In this document: positions 1 to 5,284 of the stretch, piece by piece
How positions within the stretch are numbered: the first letter of the stretch is position 1
Layout of the letters: the number at the start of each line of letters is the position of its first letter
Assembly (NCBI GenBank): GCA_902767235.1
Contig: CACXGR010000223.1
Location: forward strand, 1 to 5,567
Length of the DNA stretch: 5,567 nt
Reading direction: 5' to 3'
DNA from: an uncultured Lachnospiraceae bacterium
GTDB lineage: Bacteria; Bacillota; Clostridia; Lachnospirales; Lachnospiraceae
Notes under the pieces: model-generated
Databases searched by the model: none
Told to the model about the DNA's origin: nothing
What the model saw: the letters and a program-made list of their open reading frames with translations, nothing else
Made by a program: the position numbers and the translations under genes

Positions 1-19
1 CACTCCACCTTTAAGGTAA
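1..19 (-). repeat. 19-bp spacer element, copy 1
   Basis: Perfect ACCTTTAAGGT core at 7-17. On the minus strand it reads ACCTTAAAGGTGGAGTG and the GTG ends exactly at base 1, so whatever it precedes lies beyond the left edge. It is the second of two copies after the 71-aa gene. The strand given is the direction in which the element reads AAGGTGG..GTG. Confidence 0.9.
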
Positions 20-28
20 CTTATTCAA

Positions 29-47
29 CACGCCACCTTTAAGGTAA
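29..47 (-). repeat. 19-bp spacer element, copy 2, with extended palindrome
   Basis: Perfect core at 35-45. Unlike the other perfect copies it is flanked by matching arms, AACACG at 27-32 and CGTGTT at 48-53, giving a nested inverted repeat of 6 bp, a 2x2 internal loop and a 4-5 bp core. The right arm touches the last base of the 71-aa gene's stop codon. GTG (31-29) is followed by TTG AAT AAG TTA CCT TAA, so the frame closes inside copy 1. Confidence 0.9.
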
Positions 48-52
48 CGTGT

Positions 53-268
53 TCATTCCGTCCCCACCTTGAACAGCTTCGCCATCAGCGGGAAATACGT
101 GACAACAAACACCGTCGCCGCAGCCGCCCTGACCGCCTTCTTCCTCTTCTCCGGCACACTCATGCCGGCGATCAGCCCCATCGCAAACAGGCAGAACTTG
201 ACCACCGCAAAGTCTCTCCAGCTGCTCCTCTGCACATACTTATCACCCAAACGCAGCAATGCTCTCAT
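53..268 (-). CDS. Small two-helix membrane protein, clostridial 'permease of phosphate ABC transporter'-like family (71 aa)
   Basis: A 71-residue protein starting at ATG 268-266 behind a strong ribosome binding site (GAGAGGAGGA, about 4 nt upstream) and ending at TGA 55-53. Two hydrophobic segments are visible, roughly residues 20-38 and 45-64, separated by a short basic loop (PEKRKK), so it is probably an inner-membrane hairpin. The layout (LGDKYVQ near the start, WRD then VVKFCLF, VPEKRKK, then YFPLMAKLFKV near the end) resembles small clostridial proteins often auto-labelled 'permease of phosphate ABC transporter'. That label is weak: the protein is far too short to be a permease and no phosphate gene is nearby. 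Real function unknown. It is the last gene of the minus-strand row, 100 nt after yaaA, and its start overlaps the stop of a short leader frame (TGA at 267-265). Confidence 0.8.
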   Translation of the reverse strand: MRALLRLGDKYVQRSSWRDFAVVKFCLFAMGLIAGMSVPEKRKKAVRAAAATVFVVTYFPLMAKLFKVGTE

Positions 269-345
269 AAATCCTCCTCTCTCAGTGTCACTCTACCTTT
301 AAGGTCGCTTAACATCAAAATATCACCTTCCCAGTGTGATGACAC
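265..345 (-). CDS. Possible 26-codon leader ORF overlapping the 71-aa gene start
   Basis: An open frame from the GTG of spacer copy 4 through copy 3 to TGA 267-265, overlapping ATG 268 as ATGA. The peptide would begin MSSHWEGDILML, pass through SDLKGRV where copy 3 is read, and end TLREEDL. An internal restart at the copy 3 GTG would give only MTLREEDL. It has a weak SD (AAAGG, 4 nt before the GTG). No family is recognised. It could be a coincidence of phase; its support is that four spacers show the same coupling. Confidence 0.3.
   Translation of the reverse strand: MSSHWEGDILMLSDLKGRVTLREEDL
289..307 (-). repeat. 19-bp spacer element, copy 3 (before the 71-aa gene)
   Basis: Perfect core at 295-305, with A instead of G after AAGGT (AAAGGTAGAGTG on the minus strand). 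Its GTG (291-289) opens an 8-codon frame that stops at TGA 267-265, overlapping ATG 268 of the 71-aa gene. Confidence 0.9.
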
Positions 346-361
346 TCTACCTTTAAGGTCG
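343..361 (-). repeat. 19-bp spacer element, copy 4
   Basis: Perfect core at 349-359 with the same AAAGGTAGAGTG variant as copy 3, lying just after the yaaA stop. Its GTG is exactly 54 nt (18 codons) upstream of the copy 3 GTG and in the same open frame. The shared G-to-A variant suggests copies 3 and 4 arose by local duplication. Confidence 0.9.
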
Positions 362-368
362 TTTACAT

Positions 369-1130
369 CTACCTTTTCCCCGGCACCACTGTCCGAACAA
401 AGACATACTCCCCATCAGAAGAGCGCTCTTCATCAAAACAATACCCGCTCCAATCAAATGCCTTGATCTGCTCCGGCTCCTCCGCATGAATATCGGCCAT
501 AAACCGTACCATTTCACCTCTGGCCATCTTGGCATAGACGCCTTTCTGGACGATACGTCCGCCTTCCAGCTCGCCAAAAACACAAGAAATATATCGATCC
601 TCCGGCCGGAGATATTTCTCAATGCATTTTGAGTATTCCTTGGATGCCAGATTGATCAGGACGCGGCTTTCATCCATAACATTCTGATACAGACTGTCGC
701 CCCAGAAATCGTACAAATTCTTATGACCGCCGACCGCCGCCTTCGCCTGCATTTCCAGCCGATACGGAACCACCCCGTCCAACGGCTTGACTACACCATA
801 GAATCCGGACAGGATCCGCAGATGCTCCTGCACATATTCAAACTGAGCATCTTCAAACACCACCGGCGCCATGTAGGTATATTGTATGCCGTCATAAGCA
901 AGCAAGGCCGGCGTCAAGCCTTTTGAAAGATCCATCTGCTCGAATCGCTCAGAATTCTGCCGCGCGATCTTATCATTACAGGCCCAGAGTTTTTTCTGTT
1001 CTTCATAGGAGAGGCTCCGAATCCAGTCCTTCAATAGCTCCGCCCGCTCCAAGAAAACAGGCAGCTCTGTGCAGGTAAATGAATCTGTGTCCACTCGCAT
1101 CTGTTTAGCCGGTGATATGATGATCCTCAT
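369..1130 (-). CDS. yaaA: Peroxide stress protein YaaA (UPF0246/DUF328 family)
   Basis: A 253-residue protein, the normal length for the YaaA family. Family signatures are visible in order: MRIIISPAKQM at residues 1-11; ALLAYDGIQYTYM at 75-87; a GFYGVVKPLDGVVPYRLEM block near 109-127; NLYDFWGD at 138-145; INLASKEYSKC at 159-169; KGVYAKMARG near 196-205. No membrane segment or signal peptide is seen, so it is cytoplasmic. In E. coli YaaA is induced by hydrogen peroxide and lowers free intracellular iron, limiting Fenton damage; the biochemical mechanism is not well settled and transfer of that role here is inferred. The start is ATG 1130-1128, with GGAGG 8 nt upstream; SPAK at the very N-terminus confirms it. 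The gene is 66 nt downstream of the DUF1810 gene. The ATG overlaps the stop of a short upstream frame that begins in the spacer repeat. The stop is TAG at 371-369. Confidence 0.95.
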   Translation of the reverse strand: MRIIISPAKQMRVDTDSFTCTELPVFLERAELLKDWIRSLSYEEQKKLWACNDKIARQNSERFEQMDLSKGLTPALLAYDGIQYTYMAPVVFEDAQFEYVQEHLRILSGFYGVVKPLDGVVPYRLEMQAKAAVGGHKNLYDFWGDSLYQNVMDESRVLINLASKEYSKCIEKYLRPEDRYISCVFGELEGGRIVQKGVYAKMARGEMVRFMADIHAEEPEQIKAFDWSGYCFDEERSSDGEYVFVRTVVPGKR

Positions 1131-1150
1131 ATCGCAACCTCCATCATCAC
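1127..1150 (-). CDS. Possible 7-codon leader ORF coupled to yaaA
   Basis: GTG 1150 in spacer copy 5 reads MMMEVAI and stops at TGA 1129-1127, sharing four bases (ATGA) with the yaaA start. ATG 1147 is also usable and lies 7 nt after AAAGG, an ordinary SD spacing. The frame covers the yaaA ribosome binding site GGAGG, as a translational coupling leader would. Confidence 0.3.
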   Translation of the reverse strand: MMMEVAI

Positions 1151-1166
1151 TCCACCTTTAAGGTAG
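1148..1166 (-). repeat. 19-bp spacer element, copy 5 (before yaaA)
   Basis: Perfect core at 1154-1164. The minus strand reads AAAGGTGGAGTGATGATGG. The frame GTG-ATG-ATG-GAG-GTT-GCG-ATA ends at TGA 1129-1127, overlapping the yaaA ATG. Its upstream flank is tandemly duplicated. Confidence 0.9.
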
Positions 1167-1196
1167 TTTTCTCTGCTCAGGTCGTTTTCTCTGCTC
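1161..1196. repeat. 18-bp tandem duplication upstream of yaaA
   Basis: The plus strand reads AGGTAGTTTTCTCTGCTC (1161-1178) followed by AGGTCGTTTTCTCTGCTC (1179-1196), a single mismatch. The first unit begins inside spacer copy 5 and the second abuts the DUF1810 stop codon. The length is a multiple of three; in the leader frame the minus strand reads SRENDL then SRENYL. Confidence 0.85.
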
Positions 1197-1628
1197 TCAT
1201 CTCCCCAACCTTTTCAAAATCATAAGCGTCGCCCGATCCTTTCTCCCCGCATAATACTTCTCCAACACTTTGATGAACTCCTCACATTCCGGATCCGCCT
1301 CACTGAACAGCGTCATACACGACCGAAGCTTCATTGCATCCGTCGATCCCATCACCATGCTCGCATTATTCGACTCCAGCGAGAGCAGCGCATCGCAAAT
1401 CTCCAGCAAGTGTGCTCTGAGAGTCTCATTCTCCAGGTACGCCTTTGCCTCCCCCAAGTCCTGAATCCCATACTGCTGCGACGTATATGAATACCCCAGC
1501 CCGACTATCTGCGGAATCTCCCACCAGGACCAGTGCGTAAGCTTCATTCCATTTCTCAGCTCCTGCACCGCTGTCGCGTGCGTTCTTTCCTGCGCCTTCA
1601 CAAATCTGGAAACATCGTAATTGCTCAT
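1197..1628 (-). CDS. DUF1810 family protein (143 aa)
   Basis: A 143-residue soluble protein with the hallmarks of the DUF1810 family: an N-terminal helix YDVSRFVKAQERTHATAVQEL; the tryptophan-rich HWSWWEIPQIVGLGYS at residues 32-47 (the family usually shows HWMWYIFPQ followed by GLG.S); YGIQDLGEAKAYL at 53-65; MKLRSCMTLF at 99-108; and a C-terminal YYAGRKDRATLMIL at about 125-138. Length is typical, so it is complete. The biochemical function of the family is not established to my knowledge. The start is ATG 1628-1626 with AGGGGG 5 nt upstream; the stop is TGA 1199-1197. It sits between the MATE gene (192-nt spacer) and yaaA (66-nt spacer). Its ATG overlaps the stop of a mini-frame starting in the upstream 19-bp element. 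Confidence 0.9.
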   Translation of the reverse strand: MSNYDVSRFVKAQERTHATAVQELRNGMKLTHWSWWEIPQIVGLGYSYTSQQYGIQDLGEAKAYLENETLRAHLLEICDALLSLESNNASMVMGSTDAMKLRSCMTLFSEADPECEEFIKVLEKYYAGRKDRATLMILKRLGR

Positions 1629-1645
1629 ATTGCCCCCTGCATCAC
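1625..1645 (-). CDS. Possible 6-codon leader ORF coupled to the DUF1810 gene
   Basis: GTG 1645 (or ATG 1642) in spacer copy 6 reads MMQGAI and stops at TGA 1627-1625, overlapping ATG 1628 by ATGA. It spans the AGGGGG ribosome binding site. Its last codon ATA and the ATATGA junction are the same as at yaaA. Confidence 0.3.
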   Translation of the reverse strand: MMQGAI

Positions 1646-1661
1646 TCCACCTTTAAGGTCG
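1643..1661 (-). repeat. 19-bp spacer element, copy 6 (before the DUF1810 gene)
   Basis: Perfect core at 1649-1659, matching the consensus at every position. The minus strand reads AAAGGTGGAGTGATG. The frame GTG-ATG-CAG-GGG-GCA-ATA ends at TGA 1627-1625, overlapping ATG 1628. The upstream flank AAAACGAC recurs in a weaker form (AAAAACGACTTG) at about 1669-1680. Confidence 0.9.
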
Positions 1662-1686
1662 TTTTCTCAAGTCGTTTTTTGCGTTT

Positions 1687-1702
1687 CCGTCCCCTCCCGG
1701 GG
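1687..1702. repeat. CCGTCCCC hairpin repeat, copy A
   Basis: CCGTCCCCTCCCGGGG, a short hairpin with CCCC/GGGG arms. It recurs with one change 69 bp away in the same orientation. It resembles REP-type short palindromes known from Bacillota, which often carry GGGGACGG, but no transposase of that type is in the window. Confidence 0.65.
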
Positions 1703-1735
1703 CATTGCTTTTCTTTACTATGCGGAATTATTTCT

Positions 1736-1806
1736 CAGGCTTCCTATGATAGTTACCGTCCCCTCGCGGGGTTATACATTATAACTGTTTGCTATCACGA
1801 AGCCTG
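1736..1806. repeat. Nested inverted-repeat structure between the MATE and DUF1810 genes
   Basis: The outer arms are CAGGCTTC-cta-TGATAG (1736-1752) and CTATCA-c-GAAGCCTG (1792-1806), pairing 14 bp with a small internal loop. They enclose two smaller hairpins: CCCC/GGGG in CCGTCCCCTCGCGGGG (1756-1771) and GTTATA-CAT-TATAAC (1771-1785). It could fold as a branched RNA or be a small non-autonomous mobile repeat. No target-site duplication is obvious and no U-run follows, so it is not a simple terminator. The minus strand contains TATAAT (1783-1778), a possible -10 box for the DUF1810/yaaA genes, but no convincing -35 is found. Confidence 0.6.
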
Positions 1807-1820
1807 ACACCGCCCCCACC

Positions 1821-3206
1821 TCACAACACCACCCCCGCCTCATGAATCCTCCTCATCGCCCTCCTATAGATCAACCACGAAAGAAAAGCGACCATCACAT
1901 CACTCACCAACTGCGACCACGCAAGCCCGTACATCCCGAAAAGCCGATCCATCAGGAACAGCATCGGAATATTGATCATAAGCCACCGCATGACAACGAG
2001 GAACAGAGCTGTTTTGCCCTGTCCCAGCGCCTGAAAGTAGTGAACATAAATAAAACTCAGGAACATCATGATCGTGGCGAGCACGCGGATCCGAAGGAAA
2101 TCCGTCCCGAGCGCGACAGTCGCCGCGTCCCCGATGAAGACACGAATCAGAAAAGGCGCAAACAGCTCATAGAGTGCGATACTCCCGACACTGATCGCGA
2201 TCCCGGCAGTGCGTGCCGCGTGCAGAACCGCCTGCATGCGCGGAAGATTCCCCGCCGAATAATTGTAGGCGGCAAGCGGCACCATCCCCAGGCACAGCCC
2301 AATGCCGATATTGAGCGGCAGCCGCTCCACTTTGAGAACAATTCCGATCGCGGCCAGCGCAATATCACTGTGCGCCGCCATCAGCCGGTCGAGCACAATA
2401 TAATCGAGGTCAAACAGAAACGGTCCCAGCGCCGCCGGCACCCCCACGCCAAAAAACGACGCCAAATGCGCCGCACTCGGCATCCCGTCCCGCAGCGAAA
2501 AATGCAGAACCGGATTATTCAGCCGCAAAATAGTGACCAGCAAATACGTACAAGTAATCACATTCGAGAGCGCCGTCGCAATCCCCGCCCCCAGAATCTC
2601 CCGCCCGGGCGGCAGCAGCACAAACATGAACAGCGGATCCAGGATGATATTGATGACGCCGCCCATAGAAATGGCAAATCCGGCCTGTTTTGACAGCCCG
2701 ACATTGCGCAGCAGATTCGACATCGTCATCGATGCGATCGTCGGCGTCGCGCCCACCACAATGACGCAGGTGGCGTACTGCCTGGCAAACTCAAACGTCT
2801 GCTCACTCGCCCCCAGCAGCATCAGCAGCGGCCGCATGAAGATTCCTGTCAACACGGCAAAAAATAGCCCGCAAAAGACCGAAAACCAAATACTAAATGA
2901 ACCGACGCGCCGCGCATTTTGCGGCTCATCCGCCCCCAAAAGCCTTGCGATCAGCGTTCCTCCGCCCGCCCCGGCAATATTCGCCACTGCAATACACACA
3001 TTAAAAATCGGCAGGATCAAAGCAGCCCCTGCCACCATGTACGGATTATTCGTGCGCCCGACGTAAAAAGTATCCGCCATATTATAGATCAGCATGATCA
3101 GCTGCGAAATCACGGTGGGTATCGCCATCGCAGCCAGCGCTTTCGGCACCGGCATCACTTCAAATATTTCTTTCGACCTTTCGTCATTCGCCCCCACAAC
3201 ACTCAC
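1821..3206 (-). CDS. MATE family efflux transporter
   Basis: About 460 residues, the usual MATE size, with roughly twelve hydrophobic segments in two homologous halves. Recognisable features: MPVPKALAAMAIPTVISQL at 18-36 leading into helix 1; YNMADTFYVGRTNNPYMVAG at 41-60; NLLRNVGLSKQAGFAISMGG at 164-183, followed by NIILDPLFMF; and in the second half GMVPLAAYNYSAGN at 307-320 and FQALGQGKTALFLVVMR at 391-407. MATE proteins export cationic drugs, toxins or metabolites using Na+ or H+ gradients; the substrate cannot be read here. The start is uncertain: GTG 3206 (461 aa), GTG 3197 (458 aa, with the SD-like GGTGGGG ending 8 nt upstream) or ATG 3155 (444 aa, poor SD and little sequence before helix 1). 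One of the two GTG codons is preferred. It lies only 38 nt after the TPR gene, so co-transcription is likely. Confidence 0.94.
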   Translation of the reverse strand: MSVVGANDERSKEIFEVMPVPKALAAMAIPTVISQLIMLIYNMADTFYVGRTNNPYMVAGAALILPIFNVCIAVANIAGAGGGTLIARLLGADEPQNARRVGSFSIWFSVFCGLFFAVLTGIFMRPLLMLLGASEQTFEFARQYATCVIVVGATPTIASMTMSNLLRNVGLSKQAGFAISMGGVINIILDPLFMFVLLPPGREILGAGIATALSNVITCTYLLVTILRLNNPVLHFSLRDGMPSAAHLASFFGVGVPAALGPFLFDLDYIVLDRLMAAHSDIALAAIGIVLKVERLPLNIGIGLCLGMVPLAAYNYSAGNLPRMQAVLHAARTAGIAISVGSIALYELFAPFLIRVFIGDAATVALGTDFLRIRVLATIMMFLSFIYVHYFQALGQGKTALFLVVMRWLMINIPMLFLMDRLFGMYGLAWSQLVSDVMVAFLSWLIYRRAMRRIHEAGVVL

Positions 3207-3218
3207 CCCACCTTTAAG
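3197..3218 (-). promoter_or_regulatory. Shine-Dalgarno-like site for the MATE gene, inside spacer copy 7
   Basis: On the minus strand AAAGGTGGGG (3215-3206) precedes GTG 3197 by 8 nt, while GTG 3206 follows AAAGG by only 4 nt. No other purine-rich site lies near either codon, and ATG 3155 has only GAAG close by. The repeat therefore appears to double as the ribosome binding site of this gene. Confidence 0.45.
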
Positions 3219-3222
3219 GTCG
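3204..3222 (-). repeat. 19-bp spacer element, copy 7 (at the MATE start)
   Basis: Perfect core at 3210-3220. Here the element's GTG (3206-3204) is in frame with the MATE coding sequence and has no stop before it, so the element either supplies the first codon or provides the SD-like GGTGGGG for GTG 3197. Confidence 0.9.
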
Positions 3223-3244
3223 TTTGCTGCTACCGCTCTACCAA

Positions 3245-5284
3245 CTACTCCCCCATCTTCCTCTTCAACTTCTCAAGGTCGCTGTAGACCCACCTTATGT
3301 TTTTCAAATACATACCGGGGCAGGTCTGATTGAGCGCAATATAGAGGTCCATCGCCTTCTCATACATCGATCTGGCGGCCGGGTATTCCCCTTGAACACG
3401 GTAAAGATCTGCCCACTGGTGATACAGATTTGCAAGGTACTTGCCAAATGCTTCCGGGTTTACTTCATTCCACCCGGCATAGATCGTCTCAGCTTCCCTG
3501 TACAACTGCTCCGCTTCGTCGAATCTGCGGAGACGGCGGTACAGTTTGGCCAGTCTTTCGCAGGCATTCGCGTAGTCGTGGTCATACGCGTCGGGATTTA
3601 CATCTCTAAGTTCCCTGAAAAGATCCATCGTATCCCGGTAATACTTCTCAGCCTCCGCGAGCTGGTTCTTGTTCTTCATCAGATTGCCGAGGTTTTTGCA
3701 TGTTTTGGCCAAAGAACTCTTGAACGAAGGAGAACCGCTTTCCGCGAGGCTTCTCCTGATTTTCAAGGCCTCCGTCAGATACTTCTCGGCCTCATCAAAT
3801 TCTTTTTTAAGGATGAGGATGATCGCATAGTTGTTGCAGGAATCCCCCAGTGCGTCTCTATAGACATAGGGATTGTCTTCTGCCAGCTTTCTCCGGATTT
3901 CCAGGGCTTTCCGGTGGAGCGATTCTGCTTCTTCCAGCTCCTGTCTCTCATAGAACAGAATCGCCAAAGAATTGCAGATCGTCGCAATGTCTGCCTGGAA
4001 CCTGCCGGGCTCCTGCGCTTCAAGCTGCTCCAAATCCGCCAGTGCTTCCCTGAAGAGAGCCTCCGCTTTGGTGAGATTATTCTGCCTGTTGTAGATCGCG
4101 CCGTCCAGCCATTTGGCCCTGGCCAGCTGTTCCAAAGGCCCTCCCGACAATTTGAGCAGCATGATCTCTCTCTCACAGACTTCGATCGCCCGAGGATACT
4201 GCTTCTGTTTCCACAGAAAATACGCAAATTCGTACAATGTGCCAAGTTCGTCCCGGATCTTTTCTGCAAGCTCGCAGATTTCCTCGTAGATCCGGATAAT
4301 CTCCCGGGCCGTCTCCGCGTTGACCCCGGTCGCTTTTATCGTCTGGATCAGCGCTTTTTTGCCGGAGATGTATTCGTAAATGATCCCTTCCGCCCCCGAG
4401 ATGATCTGTCTGGCGTGCTGCACCTCTGTTTTCCACTGCTCGTCCCGCAGAATTGCTTTTGCAGAGTCGTAGTCTCCGAGGTCCATCATCTCCATGGCCT
4501 TTTTCTCGCGCCAGTTCAATTTTCGGCCAAAAGATCGATTCTCCTCCATCTTCATGCAGAGGTCGAGCATTTCGATCTCCAGCTCGTGGAGTTCATTCGC
4601 AACCTGTTCGCGCCTCTCTGCATTCTTCTGCCTGAGGCGCACGACTGCAGGGCTGTTCCCCAGGCCCGCAAGATCCACAAACTCCTGGTCCAGCTCTTCC
4701 TTCTCCTTTTGCAGCTTTCGAACCGTTTCATTCCGGTTGTAAAGCGGAATGTTTTCCATCGCCATGAGCGTCTGTCCGTTGAGAAGCGCCTTTCCGTCTT
4801 CCACTTTCATGACCGCCTTTAAGCGCGAATCCCTGCAAAGTTCGATCATAAGGTTCAATTTGATAGTATCAATATGTGTGTACGCGTTGTAGTAGTGCTG
4901 CAGTTCCCGGCTTATGTATTTTTTGAACGCAACTGCGGACGGATTCTCATCCCCGTCAAATTTCTGGAAAAAGGTATAGATCCTCGGAAGCCCGTTCTTC
5001 TGATAGGACTCCAGAGCGACATTGAACTCTTCAATCGTATACTTTCCCGCCTGCTTGCCGATAATAATGTAAAAATACTCGCTCTCGCGAATCGTACTGT
5101 TGTACATCTCCTGCGTGCGGATATCGAGCATCTGATTCGAGAGCGCCTCACAGATCACCATCTCAAAAAAGATCCCTCGATCGTGATAGATATTGTTCAG
5201 CATCTGGAAAAAGGCCATTAAAGTCTGCCTCTCCCGCTCGAACTCCTTGATCGAAGATGCAAGAAATACTTTGATCGTGGTCAT
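3245..5284 (-). CDS. DUF4062/TIR-like domain, coiled-coil and TPR-repeat protein (679 aa)
   Basis: Three parts are visible. Residues 1 to about 130 begin TIKVFLASSIKEFERERQTL, matching the pattern of DUF4062/TIR-like domains (beta strand, SS, then E..ER helix). IRESEYFYIIIGKQAGKYT (65-83) followed by EEFNVALESYQKNG resembles the E-containing strand-helix unit of TIR and nucleoside deoxyribosyltransferase folds; E85 or E86 is the candidate catalytic glutamate. Residues about 185-250 are charged and coiled-coil-like. Residues about 340-650 are TPR repeats: from 391 the repeats align with a 46-residue period (K391, C437, C483, C529, C575, Y621), with AEALFREAL / AESLHRKAL / AEKYLTEAL / AEKYYRDTM / AEQLYREAE in the second helix. 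No NB-ARC or other NTPase is seen. Related proteins are often proposed as signalling or conflict effectors; NAD or nucleotide cleavage is inference. ATG 5284 has GGAGG 5 nt upstream; no signal peptide or membrane segment. Confidence 0.85.
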   Translation of the reverse strand: MTTIKVFLASSIKEFERERQTLMAFFQMLNNIYHDRGIFFEMVICEALSNQMLDIRTQEMYNSTIRESEYFYIIIGKQAGKYTIEEFNVALESYQKNGLPRIYTFFQKFDGDENPSAVAFKKYISRELQHYYNAYTHIDTIKLNLMIELCRDSRLKAVMKVEDGKALLNGQTLMAMENIPLYNRNETVRKLQKEKEELDQEFVDLAGLGNSPAVVRLRQKNAERREQVANELHELEIEMLDLCMKMEENRSFGRKLNWREKKAMEMMDLGDYDSAKAILRDEQWKTEVQHARQIISGAEGIIYEYISGKKALIQTIKATGVNAETAREIIRIYEEICELAEKIRDELGTLYEFAYFLWKQKQYPRAIEVCEREIMLLKLSGGPLEQLARAKWLDGAIYNRQNNLTKAEALFREALADLEQLEAQEPGRFQADIATICNSLAILFYERQELEEAESLHRKALEIRRKLAEDNPYVYRDALGDSCNNYAIILILKKEFDEAEKYLTEALKIRRSLAESGSPSFKSSLAKTCKNLGNLMKNKNQLAEAEKYYRDTMDLFRELRDVNPDAYDHDYANACERLAKLYRRLRRFDEAEQLYREAETIYAGWNEVNPEAFGKYLANLYHQWADLYRVQGEYPAARSMYEKAMDLYIALNQTCPGMYLKNIRWVYSDLEKLKRKMGE

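Noticed and set aside
58..70. CCGTCCCCACCTT at the end of the 71-aa gene, resembling both repeat families
   Set aside because: It is inside coding sequence (KVGTE), lacks the GGGG arm of the hairpin family and the TTAAGGT arm of the 19-bp element; too short to call.
322..340. ATCAC / GTGAT stem-loop between copies 3 and 4
   Set aside because: Five-bp arms with a nine-nt loop and no U-tract are too weak for a terminator; it may be chance within the leader frame.
1778..1783. TATAAT on the minus strand as a promoter for the DUF1810 and yaaA genes
   Set aside because: No -35 resembling TTGACA lies 16-18 bp upstream, and the motif is half of a perfect small palindrome, so it is noted only within the structured spacer and not called as a promoter.
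1842..2693. Plus-strand open frame (283 codons) opposite the MATE gene
   Set aside because: The translation is dominated by R, H, P, Q and N, typical of the complement of a hydrophobic membrane-protein gene.
3274..3296. AAGGT ... ACCTT inverted pair near the end of the TPR gene
   Set aside because: It lies in coding sequence, lacks the rest of the element, and encodes the expected C-terminal residues; chance is the simplest reading.
3224..4822. Long plus-strand open frame (about 530 codons) opposite the TPR gene
   Set aside because: It is antisense to a gene with clear TIR-like and TPR sequence; the translation is low-complexity with no recognisable domain and no good ribosome binding site.
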